Under the pieces are notes generated by a model that had not been told where the DNA came from, made no database searches, and saw only the letters and a list, made by a program, of their open reading frames with translations. From Hymenobacter puniceus (GTDB lineage Bacteria; Bacteroidota; Bacteroidia; Cytophagales; Hymenobacteraceae), in assembly GCF_014333525.1 (NCBI RefSeq), contig NZ_JACSCX010000005.1, positions 124,001 through 188,000 on the forward strand: a stretch of 64,000 nucleotides of DNA, given 5' to 3'. This document shows, in pieces, positions 49,473-57,861 of this stretch. Each line of letters opens with the position of its first letter. Position 1 is the first letter of the stretch. The position numbers and the translations under genes were made by a program.

Positions 49473-50669
49473 ATGCCAGGCCCTTCCACTTCCCGCCGCC
49501 ATTTTCTGAAACTGACCAGCCTGACGCTGGCGGGCTTACCGCTGGGCCTTTCCGGCTGCGTTAGCGCCCTCACTGGCCGCGGCCGGCCCGATTTGCTGGT
49601 GTATGTGGGTACTTATGCCAAGGAGGGCGCCGACAGCATCTTCCTTTACCGCCTCAACCCCAAAACCGGTGCTCTCACCCGCCTGCGGGCCGAGAAAGGT
49701 GGCCCCAACCCCACCTTTCTCACCCTCGACACCAAGCGCCAGCGCCTGTACGCGGCCAACGAAGTAGACGAGTTTCAGAGCGCAAAAAGCGGCTACGTCA
49801 GCGCCTTTGCCATCGACCGGCGCACAGGTGGCCTCACGCTCCTCAACCAGCAGCTGTCGGGCGGCGGCGGCCCCTGCTACGTTAGTCTGGCCGGCCGCAA
49901 CCAGGCGGCGCTGGTAGCCAACTACGGCGGCGGCAGCGTGAGCTTGCTGCCCATTGCGGCGGATGGCACGCTACAGCCACCAGCTGCCACCGCCCAGCAC
50001 CGCGGCTCGGGGCCCGTCAAAAACCGCCAGAGCGAGGCCCACGCCCACTGCATCCTCCCCGACCCTGCCAACCGCTTCGCCTTTGCCGTGGACCTGGGCA
50101 CCGACCAGGTGCTGGGCTACGAGCTGGCGGCCAATGCGGGGCCGTGGACGCCGCTGCCGGCGCCGGCCTTCACCACCCAGCCGGGCGCCGGGCCGCGCCA
50201 CCTTACGTTTCACCCCAACGGCCGCTGGGCTTTTCTTGTCAACGAGCTGGCCTGCAGCGTAACGGCGCTAACCTATGATGCCACGGCCGGCACGTTCCGG
50301 GACCTGCACACCGTGCCAACGCTGCCGGCCAACTTCACAGCTCCCAATACCTGCGCCGATATTCATGTGCACCCCAACGGCAGGTTTGTGTACGCCAGCA
50401 ACCGGGGCCACGACAGCTTGGCTGTATTTGCGGTGGCTGCTGACACCGGCCGCCTCACGCTGGTAGAGCACGTGAGCACCCAGGGCAAAACGCCGCGCAA
50501 CTTCGCCATCGACCCCAGCGGCGCCATTCTGCTGGTAGCCAACCAGAATTCCAACAACATTGTGACCTATACCATCAACGCCCAGACAGGCCAGCTGACG
50601 CCCACCGGCGTGGTGGTGGAAGTGCCCGCTCCTGTGTGCCTGCAAGTAATTCCGGATTTTCTGGCGTAG
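49473..50669 (+). CDS. Lactonase family protein (6-phosphogluconolactonase-like beta-propeller), Tat lipoprotein
   Basis: A 398-aa seven-bladed propeller protein. The N-terminus has a twin-arginine motif SRRHFLK and then a lipobox LSGC with Cys29, so it is probably exported folded and lipidated. Blades repeat in the pattern LLVYVGTYAKEGADSIFLYR, FLTLDTKRQRLYAANEVDEF, HPNGRWAFLVNELACSVTAL and HPNGRFVYASNRGHDSLAVF (in pieces). The family includes Pgl of E. coli type, but exported forms probably act on other lactones. ATG at 49473 preferred because the Tat motif follows. Confidence 0.88.
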   Translation: MPGPSTSRRHFLKLTSLTLAGLPLGLSGCVSALTGRGRPDLLVYVGTYAKEGADSIFLYRLNPKTGALTRLRAEKGGPNPTFLTLDTKRQRLYAANEVDEFQSAKSGYVSAFAIDRRTGGLTLLNQQLSGGGGPCYVSLAGRNQAALVANYGGGSVSLLPIAADGTLQPPAATAQHRGSGPVKNRQSEAHAHCILPDPANRFAFAVDLGTDQVLGYELAANAGPWTPLPAPAFTTQPGAGPRHLTFHPNGRWAFLVNELACSVTALTYDATAGTFRDLHTVPTLPANFTAPNTCADIHVHPNGRFVYASNRGHDSLAVFAVAADTGRLTLVEHVSTQGKTPRNFAIDPSGAILLVANQNSNNIVTYTINAQTGQLTPTGVVVEVPAPVCLQVIPDFLA

Positions 50670-50769
50670 CAGATGGTTAGGCTGCCATTTCCGGCCAGGC
50701 CCGCAACTTCTGCAGCCATTATGTGTCTGTTTATAGGGTATATAGTATTCCTTCTAACCATTTTCTGAC

Positions 50770-51255
50770 ATGCACAAAGGCCTGACGGCGGTCCTGGCGG
50801 CCTTCCTGCTTGCACTACCTGGCCAGGCGCAACAGGTGGCTGTCATCAGGCTGCCCCAGTTGCAGCAGCGGCTAAGCCAGCCCAACGATACCACCTACGT
50901 AGTGAATTTCTGGGCTACCTGGTGTGGGCCTTGCGTGAAAGAGCTGCCGTATTTCGAGCATCTGAGCCGCGTTTATGCCGGGCAGAAAGTGAAAGTACTG
51001 TTGGTCAGCACCGACTATGTGTCGCAGCTCAGCAAAAAGGTGAAGCCTTTTATTGTGAAGCAGAAATTACGGTCGGAAGTGGTGCTGCTCAACGAAACCG
51101 ACCCCAACACCTGGATGGACAAGGTGGACCGCCAGTGGTCGGGGGCGTTGCCTTTCACCCTGATGATCAACAATAAGCGCCAGAAGCGTGCTTCGTTTGA
51201 GCAGGAGTTTACACAGCCCGAGCTAACGGCGGCGCTGCAGAAGTTTCTGCAATAA
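50770..51255 (+). CDS. Periplasmic thioredoxin-like protein (TlpA family)
   Basis: A 161-aa protein with signal peptide (VLAAFLLALPGQAQ) and a thioredoxin fold with the active site WATWCGPC (near residue 52) and the cis-proline at LPFTLM. Typical of TlpA/ResA disulfide reductases of the periplasm. It is 30 bases ahead of the next thioredoxin-fold gene in the same direction, so the pair forms an operon. Confidence 0.9.
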   Translation: MHKGLTAVLAAFLLALPGQAQQVAVIRLPQLQQRLSQPNDTTYVVNFWATWCGPCVKELPYFEHLSRVYAGQKVKVLLVSTDYVSQLSKKVKPFIVKQKLRSEVVLLNETDPNTWMDKVDRQWSGALPFTLMINNKRQKRASFEQEFTQPELTAALQKFLQ

Positions 51256-51285
51256 GCATTCCTTCACCTCACCCATTTCATTGTC

Positions 51286-51909
51286 ATGAAAAAGCTTTTT
51301 CCTATTCTGGCCGCCTGCCTGCTGCTGGCTTTGAGCAGCTTTGTGATGCTGCGTACGGTGGTTGCCGGCTACCAAGTTGGTGATAAAGCCGCGGACTTTC
51401 AGCTGAAAAACGTGGACGGCAAGTTGGTGTCATTGGCTTCCAACAAAGCCGCCAAGGGCTACATTGTGGTATTTACCTGCAACACCTGCCCCTACGCTAA
51501 AGCCTACGAGCAGCGCATCATCGACCTGCACACCAAGTATGCGCCGCTGGGCTACCCGGTGGTGGCCATCAACCCCAACGACCCCGCCGTGGCCCCCGGC
51601 GACTCCTTTGCCGACATGCAAAAACGGGCCAAGGACAAAAGATACGGCTTCCCTTACCTGCAGGACGAGTCGCAGGAAGTGGCGCGGCGGTATGGTGCTA
51701 CCCGCACGCCCCACCTGTACGTTCTCAACCGCCAGGGCAACGACTTCGTGGTAAGCTACATTGGCGCCATCGACGACAACTCAGAAGACGCCAGGCTGGT
51801 AAAAACCAAGTACCTGGAAAACGCCATGACAGAGCTTCTGGCTGGCAAGCCGGCCACTGTGAGTACTACCAAAGCCATTGGCTGCACCATTAAGTGGAAG
51901 AAGGCATAA
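51286..51909 (+). CDS. Thioredoxin/peroxiredoxin-like exported protein
   Basis: A 207-aa protein with N-terminal membrane or signal segment (FPILAACLLLALSSFVML). AhpC/TSA-type fold: VGDKAADFQLKNVDGKLVSL, the CXXC-type FTCNTCPYAKAYEQR, VVAINPNDPAVAPGDSF and RTPHLYVLNRQG. The subgroup is annotated as thioredoxin family or redoxin-domain protein, of unknown substrate. The C-terminal Cys-containing tail (IGCTIKWK) is typical for it. Ends before a perfect 27-bp palindrome. Confidence 0.87.
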   Translation: MKKLFPILAACLLLALSSFVMLRTVVAGYQVGDKAADFQLKNVDGKLVSLASNKAAKGYIVVFTCNTCPYAKAYEQRIIDLHTKYAPLGYPVVAINPNDPAVAPGDSFADMQKRAKDKRYGFPYLQDESQEVARRYGATRTPHLYVLNRQGNDFVVSYIGAIDDNSEDARLVKTKYLENAMTELLAGKPATVSTTKAIGCTIKWKKA

Positions 51910-51930
51910 GGCAAAGCAGAGCATTCTGCC

Positions 51931-51994
51931 AACGAGTGAAGCGCGTATGCGGGGGGCACCAACTGGCGCCCCCCGCATACGCGCTTCACTCGTT
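51931..51994. terminator. Perfect 27-bp palindrome between convergent genes
   Basis: Arms 51931-51957 and 51968-51994 are exact complements (AACGAGTGAAGCGCGTATGC, then GGGGGGC), 10-base loop ACCAACTGGC. No T tract follows, so it may be a structural 3' end for both converging genes instead of a classical terminator. Confidence 0.75.
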
Positions 51995-52015
51995 CATGAG
52001 AGCAGGCGCTTGGTG

Positions 52016-52672
52016 TTACTGACTTGCGCGCCGAAATACGCCTTCCAGCGTGTCGGTTTGCACGCCAGGCTTCAGGTCGAGGGCAGCGTTGATCATGGCC
52101 TGCGCAACATCGCGGCCGTGAATAGGGCGGTACTGATGCAGGCCCGGCAACCGGGCTAGCAGGTCGGCTAGGGGCAATGCAAGGCGCTCGGCCAGCCGCG
52201 GAGTGTGGCGACTGCCCGCCAGCACACCAGGCTGGATGATGCGGATTCGCTGGAAAGGCAGGCGCTTAATGGCTTGCTCCAATTCGCCCTTCATGCGGGT
52301 GTAAAACATGAAAGCATCCGGATTGGCGGAGGCCGAAGACACCAGCACGTAGGTACTCACACCGTTTTGGGCGGCAGCTTCTGCCGCTTGGTGCTGATAC
52401 GTGTAATCTACTTTGTATTGCGCAGTTGCACTACCAGCCTGTTTCAGGGTAGTACCCAGCGCAGAAAACAGTATGTCGCCGGTAAGCAGGTGCTGCCACT
52501 GGTGCGGCTGGTCGAAGTCCACGAGGTGCTCTTCGAGCCGTTCGGGATTCTGGTAGCCGGTGGGGCGGCGGGTGAAAACTTTGATGCGGCTAAAACGGGT
52601 ATCGGAAAGCAATTGGCGCAACGTATGGTCGCCAACCAGTCCGGTGGCTCCAATAAGTAAAGCGGTAAGCAT
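52016..52672 (-). CDS. NAD(P)-binding oxidoreductase (HTATIP2-like)
   Basis: A 218-aa Rossmann protein: ALLIGATGLVGDHTL, VFTRRPTGYQNPERL, DILFSALGTTLKQAG, YVLVSSASANPDAFMFYTRM (a YxxxK-like catalytic pair, Tyr and Lys in FYTRMKGE) and IIQPGVLAGSR. Similar to the 45807 gene and to TIP30-type proteins. Function unknown. The ATG at 52672 starts the fold. Confidence 0.87.
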   Translation of the reverse strand: MLTALLIGATGLVGDHTLRQLLSDTRFSRIKVFTRRPTGYQNPERLEEHLVDFDQPHQWQHLLTGDILFSALGTTLKQAGSATAQYKVDYTYQHQAAEAAAQNGVSTYVLVSSASANPDAFMFYTRMKGELEQAIKRLPFQRIRIIQPGVLAGSRHTPRLAERLALPLADLLARLPGLHQYRPIHGRDVAQAMINAALDLKPGVQTDTLEGVFRRASQ

Positions 52673-52784
52673 ATAGGTGTGAAGGAGAGCAAAGAGCGGC
52701 ACTTCGCTGCGCATAGGCCGGCGAAATCTCCCTTACTACGCAGCTCACAGTTTTTTGTTCACCGCAAAATCCTGCTTCCCCAAA

Positions 52785-53762
52785 TTATTCCTGTGGCAGC
52801 AGTACCAGTTTGCCAATATGAGTGCTGCTTTCCAGCAAGGTGTGCGCGGCAGCGGCTTCAGCCAGCGGAAACGTGCCATGCAGCAGCGGCTTCAGTTGGC
52901 CAGTTGCCAGCAACGGCCAGACATGGCGCTCTACTTCGGCGGCCAGCTCGGCCTTGAAGTCGGCGGTGCGGGGCCGCAGGGTGCTACCCGTGATGGTCAG
53001 GCGGCGGTGCATAACATCCAGCGCATTGAACTCAGCCTTGCCGTCCTGCATAGCATTGATGAACACCAGGCGGCCATCATCGCGCAACAGCCGCAGGTTT
53101 TTGGCCGTGTAGTCGCCCCCCACCATGTCCAGCACCACATCGGCGCCGCCAGCGGCCTGCACTACCTCCTCAAAATCCTGCTCCTTGTAGTTGACAACCA
53201 ACTCGGCACCGAGCTTCCGCACGGCGGCGGCTTTGGCGTCGCTACCCACCGTGGCAGCCACCACGCTACCCAGCGCCGTGGCTAGCTGCACGGCCGTGGT
53301 GCCAATACCGCTGCTGCCACCGTGCACCAGCAGCCGCTCGCCGGGTTGCAGCTGCCCCCGCTGGAACACGTTGTGCCACACCGTAAACACGGTTTCGGGT
53401 AGCGCAGCGGCGGCGGCAAACTCCCAGCCAGCCGGCACGGGCAGGCAGTGGCGGGCATCCACCACGGCATACTCAGCATAGCCACCAGCGGCCAGCAGCG
53501 CGCACACCCGGTCGCCGGGCTGCCAGCGCATGGTTTTCGCGCCACACTGCACCACTACTCCGGCCACTTCAAGCCCCGGCACAGTTCCTGATACGTCGCC
53601 GGAACCTGCATATTTGCCCTGGCGCAGCAGCACATCGGGGCGGTTGACGCCAGCCGCATACACGTGGATAAGTACCTCGTGTGCAGCGGGTACCGGCTGA
53701 GGTTGCTGTTGTAGCTGCAGCACCTCGGGGCCTCCAGGCTGCGTGATTATAATGGCTTTCAT
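52785..53762 (-). CDS. NADPH:quinone oxidoreductase (zinc-free MDR, PIG3-like)
   Basis: A 325-aa medium-chain reductase without zinc ligands. N-terminal GroES-like domain with AAGVNRPDVLLRQGKY, then the Rossmann part with VHGGSSGIGTTAVQLA and GADVVLDMVGGDY, and the ending HTLLESSTHIGKLVL. The GVNRPD motif points to the PIG3/TIGR02824 group that reduces quinones with NADPH. Complete, monocistronic. Confidence 0.92.
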   Translation of the reverse strand: MKAIIITQPGGPEVLQLQQQPQPVPAAHEVLIHVYAAGVNRPDVLLRQGKYAGSGDVSGTVPGLEVAGVVVQCGAKTMRWQPGDRVCALLAAGGYAEYAVVDARHCLPVPAGWEFAAAAALPETVFTVWHNVFQRGQLQPGERLLVHGGSSGIGTTAVQLATALGSVVAATVGSDAKAAAVRKLGAELVVNYKEQDFEEVVQAAGGADVVLDMVGGDYTAKNLRLLRDDGRLVFINAMQDGKAEFNALDVMHRRLTITGSTLRPRTADFKAELAAEVERHVWPLLATGQLKPLLHGTFPLAEAAAAHTLLESSTHIGKLVLLPQE

Positions 53763-53830
53763 AGCTGCTGGTTGAGAATTGATGGTGGTTGACTAAGCTA
53801 GGTCTGAAACGTCGCTTCAGGCTTATTGAA

Positions 53831-53922
53831 CGTTCTGCAGAATTTGCCGAAGCATTTCTACCGCTTTATTTGGGCTCGTATGATAAAGCAGTAAAGATGC
53901 TTCGGCAAACTCAGCAGGACCG
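53831..53922. repeat. Degenerate PE1 element
   Basis: AATTTGCCGAAGCATTTCTACCGCTTTA and TAAAGCAGTAAAGATGCTTC-GGCAAACTCAGCAGGACCG: PE1 inner arms with several substitutions and decayed outer ends. The remaining gap to 54018 has nothing I recognise. Confidence 0.65.
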
Positions 53923-54018
53923 TATTCAAATTTTCAGAAACAGCCTGGAATAGATGCGCAAATACTGATACCAGACAACCAGCAACTGACTCCCAAACCG
54001 CACGTATTTTCATTGATC

Positions 54019-54531
54019 ATGAAAAAAGTAAGCCTGCTCCCCCACTTCCTGCGCACCGCTGGCCAACTTACAGGCATGGCAGCCTGGCAAACAGGCCGCC
54101 TGTTCCGCAAAGCTGCGTCTTCGGCCCTCGATGCCATTCAGGAAGTACTGCGGGCTGAGCTTAAAAAAGGCAATCAGCAACTGGTAGTAGACTTTCTGAC
54201 CAACAAGGCCCTGCCTGCAGCGCGGGCACTGCTGCTGGAGCGCATGGCAGCCCGGCTGCTGGTGCGCATCGGTCTGCGCGGGGCACTGGCATCCAACGTC
54301 GTCGGCTGGATTCTACCATTTGTGCTGGAGCAGATGGTGAAAGTAGCCCAGAGGACCGGGCTATTCGACAAAATCCGGAGCCATAGCTCGGTGCAGGACA
54401 CTATGCACCGCCTGGATGAGCTGAAGCTGGCCGTATGGAAACGCCTTGCCCCCGACTATGGCAGTGGGGTAGAGCTGCTGGATGATGACACGGAAGAGCC
54501 TCGTCAGATTTCGCCTCCGAAGGAGAAATAA
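54019..54531 (+). CDS. Hypothetical protein with an amphipathic helical core
   Basis: A 170-aa protein of mostly helical, basic sequence: KVSLLPHFLRTAGQLTGMAA, a hydrophobic-basic middle (RMAARLLVRIGLRGALASNV, VGWILPFVLEQMVKVAQRTG) and an acidic tail. One weak membrane segment at about 90-110. I do not recognise a family. The ATG at 54019 is preferred to the TTG six bases before. It could be a peripheral membrane protein. Confidence 0.68.
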   Translation: MKKVSLLPHFLRTAGQLTGMAAWQTGRLFRKAASSALDAIQEVLRAELKKGNQQLVVDFLTNKALPAARALLLERMAARLLVRIGLRGALASNVVGWILPFVLEQMVKVAQRTGLFDKIRSHSSVQDTMHRLDELKLAVWKRLAPDYGSGVELLDDDTEEPRQISPPKEK

Positions 54532-54628
54532 ACGCCGTAATGCAGCGGATAATTCCCAGGCAAAAATTTAGTTGTTTTCGGCCTAAACACTAAATCCAGG
54601 GCGTTTTTTTTCGTCGTAGGTGTGCGCA

Positions 54629-54982
54629 ATGGACCCTATAAATGAACTCACTCCCGAGCAGCTCATTCAGGCTTCTCACTCGCTAACCCGGTCGTTGCGT
54701 ACCCTATACCGTAGTGCCCGGCACCTGCAGCACACCGACCCCTATGCCGCGGCTCGGCTCGGCCGCATTGCCGACCAAGCCGAATATTTTCTGCAACAGT
54801 GGCCCGATAGCCAGTGGCCCAAGTATGCTTCCAGCCCCGACTGGCCCATGCCTGAAAAGCAAGTGCTGCTGACGTGGCTTGACACTGCCCGCCGTGAGGC
54901 TACCACCACTGATGCTCTCACGTATACCCGCTGGCACCAGATGCTGAATACCCTTCTGGCTGCCTTGGTCTTGTTCACGTAG
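54629..54982 (+). CDS. Small hypothetical protein
   Basis: A 117-aa helical protein: LTPEQLIQASHSLTRSLRTL, YAAARLGRIADQAEYFLQQW, a Trp/Pro-rich turn (DSQWPKYASSPDWPMP) and a final helical part that ends in a short hydrophobic stretch (LNTLLAALVLFT). Family not recognised. It starts at ATG 54629, nine bases after an in-frame GTG. Separate from its neighbours. Confidence 0.62.
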   Translation: MDPINELTPEQLIQASHSLTRSLRTLYRSARHLQHTDPYAAARLGRIADQAEYFLQQWPDSQWPKYASSPDWPMPEKQVLLTWLDTARREATTTDALTYTRWHQMLNTLLAALVLFT

Positions 54983-55125
54983 CTTCCGTTGTAAGTCCAG
55001 CGCAAACAAGTGCAAGCGTGGGCCAAGCATGACCTCTGACAGTTTCGCCTGCCTATACCAACGTTTTATTCCTTGTCTCAGCGAAGGATGCATTTTACTT
55101 TAAGCACCATTTGTCTCCTGATTAC

Positions 55126-55662
55126 CTATGCAATCAGTTGAAATTCAGCAATTTTCTCCCAATTCCGACCATTATGGCGGAACAAATTGAGTGAGGTAGC
55201 CTGAAAACTGGCTTCGTAGGTACGAGTTGCAAAGTCCTGGCGAAGCGCTGGTACCAGTGCCGGCGACAGGTCGCGGGTGGCCAGTGTCATGTGAGGCGTG
55301 AAGGGGCGTGATTCTGGGCGTACAGCGGGTAAGTGCTGTCTGCACCAGTTCATGAGGGCCGCCTGCAGATGCCGCAAGGCCGCTGCTTCAGTTACCTGCA
55401 CGAACAGTGTGCGGTCAGTGAACCAGCCGAAATCCTGCAACCCAACCTTACATGAAGCCTGTGTGGCTGCAAATTGGTGCAGCGCCTGCGTGGCTTCAGC
55501 AGCAAACGATTCGGGCTGGCGGGTAGGTGGTACCAGCGTGATATGAGGCGGCAGGCCGATGGCATTGCGGCTGCCAGTGCGCTGGTGCAGCTCCTGTTTC
55601 AGAGCCCACACCTGCCCGCGCACCGGCTCCGGCGGCACCAGCGCAATGAGGTATAAATGCAT
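55126..55662 (-). CDS. 2'-5' RNA ligase family protein (2H phosphoesterase)
   Basis: A 178-aa protein with the two HxT/S motifs of the 2H superfamily: PPHITLVPPT (near residue 40) and FTPHMTLATR (near 123). N-terminal MHLYLIALVPPEPVRGQV is the first strand. The family includes cyclic phosphodiesterases (ThpR) that open 2',3'-cyclic phosphates. Complete. Confidence 0.88.
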   Translation of the reverse strand: MHLYLIALVPPEPVRGQVWALKQELHQRTGSRNAIGLPPHITLVPPTRQPESFAAEATQALHQFAATQASCKVGLQDFGWFTDRTLFVQVTEAAALRHLQAALMNWCRQHLPAVRPESRPFTPHMTLATRDLSPALVPALRQDFATRTYEASFQATSLNLFRHNGRNWEKIAEFQLIA

Positions 55663-55689
55663 TAGTTAGGCAGGAATTGTGATAATGAC

Positions 55690-55786
55690 TGTCATCTCAA
55701 GCTTGCCAAAGGCATTGTGTACGTTGCAACGACTACCAGGCGAATCCTTCTAACATAACCAGATCCTTCGCAAGCTCAGGATGACA
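55690..55786. repeat. Diverged GTCAT-ended palindrome
   Basis: TGTCATCTCAAGCTTGCCAA-AGG and complement-like CCTTCGCAAGCTCAGGATGACA. Resembles PE1 and PE6 ends with decayed arms. Confidence 0.6.
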
Positions 55787-55794
55787 GCCAAGCC

Positions 55795-57180
55795 TTACAA
55801 CCCATACTTGCTCATCAGATATACCAAAGCAGCCATGCTGGCGCCACCCAGCTCCAGCTCGCGGCGGTTCACCTTGTCGAAGGTGTCGGTGGCGGCATGG
55901 TGCAGGTCGAAGTAGCGCTGGGAGTCGCAGTCGAAGCCGATGAGGGCTTTAGCCTGGGATTTCAGCGGGCCGATGTCGGTGCCGGCGTGGCCGGCATTGA
56001 ACTCGGCGCTGCCGTAGGGCCGCAGCAGGGGCTGCCACTGCTGCACTTTGCGCACAGTGGCCGCATCGGCCTCTATATTGAAGCCGCGGGGCGTGAAGCC
56101 GCCCCCATCCGACTCCATGGCGGCCAAATGCTTTTCATTGGCCGCTTTGGCTAGCTCGGCATACTTCTCGCCCCCGCGCACGCCGTTTTCCTCGTTCATA
56201 AATAGCACGGCCCGCACGGTACGCTCGGGCTTTAGGCCGGAGGCTTTCAGTAGGCGCAGTACTTCCATGCTTTGCACGCAGCCCGTGCCGTCGTCGTGGG
56301 CACCCTGGGCCAAATCCCAGGAATCGAGGTGGCCGCCCACGGTGATGATTTCATTGGGATACTTAGTGCCTTTGAGCTCCCCAACCACGTTGTAGCTTTT
56401 CACGTCAGGCAAGGTCTGGCAGCTCATGTCCAGTTCGAACTGCAGATCGGGGTCGGCTTTGAGCAGCTGGCTGAGCTGGTCGGCGCCGTTGGTGCTGAGG
56501 GCGGCGGCAGGTACTTTGGCCACAGTTTCGTCGTAGCGCATAGCGCCGGTGTGGGGGTAGTCGTCGTGGGTGAGCGTGAGGCTGCGCACGAGTGCTCCAA
56601 TGGCGCCCCGCTTGGCCGCTTCGGACGCGCCAATGCGCCGCTGGTCGCCGGCTTCGCCGTAGGCCCGGCCGGTTTCCACATGCGTGGGGTTCATCGGGCG
56701 GTTGAAGAATACGAACTTACCTTTCACTTTCTCAGCGGGTAACGCGGCCAGCTCGGCCATGCTGTGCACCTCCACTACCTGCGCCTTCAGCTTACCGCCG
56801 GTGCCGACGGAGCCGCCCAGCGCGCACACATTGAAGTCGATGCCCTTGCCTTTAGCGCCGGTGGCGCGGCCTTTTTCCTTGGCGCCGCGCACCCAATGCG
56901 GCACCATCACCTCCTGCAGATACACCCGGTCGAGGCCCATCTTTTCCATCTCCTTTTTGCCCCACTGCACAGCCTGTTCGGCCTGCGGCGAACCACTAAG
57001 GCGCCCACCAATTTTGGTGCACAGCTCACGCAATTTTTCGTAGCTCTGTCCCCGCAGCAGGGCTTCATCGTAGAGGCGGCGGATGGCCAGGGAGTCGGAG
57101 GCGGGGGCAGTCTGGGCGGCTAACGGGCCAGCGGCCAGCAGCAAGCCGGCCAGCGTGAGGCGGCGAAAAGTTGAAATCAT
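55795..57180 (-). CDS. Secreted M28-family zinc aminopeptidase/carboxypeptidase Q-like
   Basis: A 461-aa exported peptidase with signal peptide (LTLAGLLLAAGPLAAQ). A PA-type insert (about 130-240, KGKFVFFNRPMNPTH) lies before the catalytic domain with the zinc ligands: His in VGGHLDSWD, Asp in GAHDDGTG, Glu-Glu in MNEENGVRG, Asp in MESDGGGF and His in DLHHAATDTFD. The architecture matches plasma glutamate carboxypeptidase/M28 of Bacteroidota. Complete and probably active. Confidence 0.92.
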   Translation of the reverse strand: MISTFRRLTLAGLLLAAGPLAAQTAPASDSLAIRRLYDEALLRGQSYEKLRELCTKIGGRLSGSPQAEQAVQWGKKEMEKMGLDRVYLQEVMVPHWVRGAKEKGRATGAKGKGIDFNVCALGGSVGTGGKLKAQVVEVHSMAELAALPAEKVKGKFVFFNRPMNPTHVETGRAYGEAGDQRRIGASEAAKRGAIGALVRSLTLTHDDYPHTGAMRYDETVAKVPAAALSTNGADQLSQLLKADPDLQFELDMSCQTLPDVKSYNVVGELKGTKYPNEIITVGGHLDSWDLAQGAHDDGTGCVQSMEVLRLLKASGLKPERTVRAVLFMNEENGVRGGEKYAELAKAANEKHLAAMESDGGGFTPRGFNIEADAATVRKVQQWQPLLRPYGSAEFNAGHAGTDIGPLKSQAKALIGFDCDSQRYFDLHHAATDTFDKVNRRELELGGASMAALVYLMSKYGL

Positions 57181-57275
57181 GGAAAGCAGAAAACGAGAGA
57201 AACCGGCGGCGCCTGGGGTGGCGCAGCGACGCTAAAGTAGCAGGAAATGCGGGGCAGGTTGCAGTAACGCGCCCA

Positions 57276-57842
57276 CTACTGGCCGCTACGGGTCCCGTAG
57301 CGCCGGGCTGTTGCCGTGGCAGCGCGGGTGGAATCCTTTGGAATGCGTACTTCCAGCAGGTAGTCGTATTCATTGTCGCCGACGGTGGGCACCGGCCGGG
57401 CGGCCCCCAAGGCTTCCACGGTTTCGAGGATGGTGTTGGAGTGGCCGACCACCAACACGGTGCGGCCCCGGTATTTGCGCCGGATGCGAGCGGACAGAGC
57501 GGGCAGCTGCTTGGCATCGTAGGGCATGATCTGCTGACGCTGCTGCGCCGCCAACGGCTCGGCGGTGGTGCGAGTACGGATGGTGCTGGTAGAGAAAACA
57601 GCAGCTACGCTGGCCTTGCGTAAGGTGTCGCGCAGCGCCAAAGCCCGCTGCTGACCAGCGGGCGTCAGGGGCGGGTCGGCGAGGCCAGGCGTAGTTTCCT
57701 TTTCGGCGTGGCGCACCACATATACCACTGTGTCAGCAGGGGCAGAAGAGGAACTGCCGGCCGGCCGGGTGGCACATCCAGGCAGCAACAGCACCGACAG
57801 CAACAGCTGGCCGAAGGTGCGACGGGAAAACAGATGGTTCAT
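57276..57842 (-). CDS. Histidine phosphatase-family lipoprotein
   Basis: A 188-aa protein whose N-terminus has a lipobox LPGC after SRRTFGQLLLSVLL, so it is a probable lipoprotein. The catalytic RHG-type motif is VVRHAEKE, followed by PLTPAGQQRALAL, the Ser/Thr-rich STSTIRTRTTAEPLA and the second catalytic His in VVGHSNTILE. Such phosphoglycerate-mutase-like phosphatases act on various phosphates. 19 bases ahead of the DUF1028 gene end on the same strand. Confidence 0.87.
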   Translation of the reverse strand: MNHLFSRRTFGQLLLSVLLLPGCATRPAGSSSSAPADTVVYVVRHAEKETTPGLADPPLTPAGQQRALALRDTLRKASVAAVFSTSTIRTRTTAEPLAAQQRQQIMPYDAKQLPALSARIRRKYRGRTVLVVGHSNTILETVEALGAARPVPTVGDNEYDYLLEVRIPKDSTRAATATARRYGTRSGQ

Positions 57843-57861
57843 ATGGGAATGTCTGAAGTAG

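Noticed and set aside
3641..55786. PE1 copies as a CRISPR array
   Set aside because: Copies are kilobases apart, palindromic and without regular spacers.
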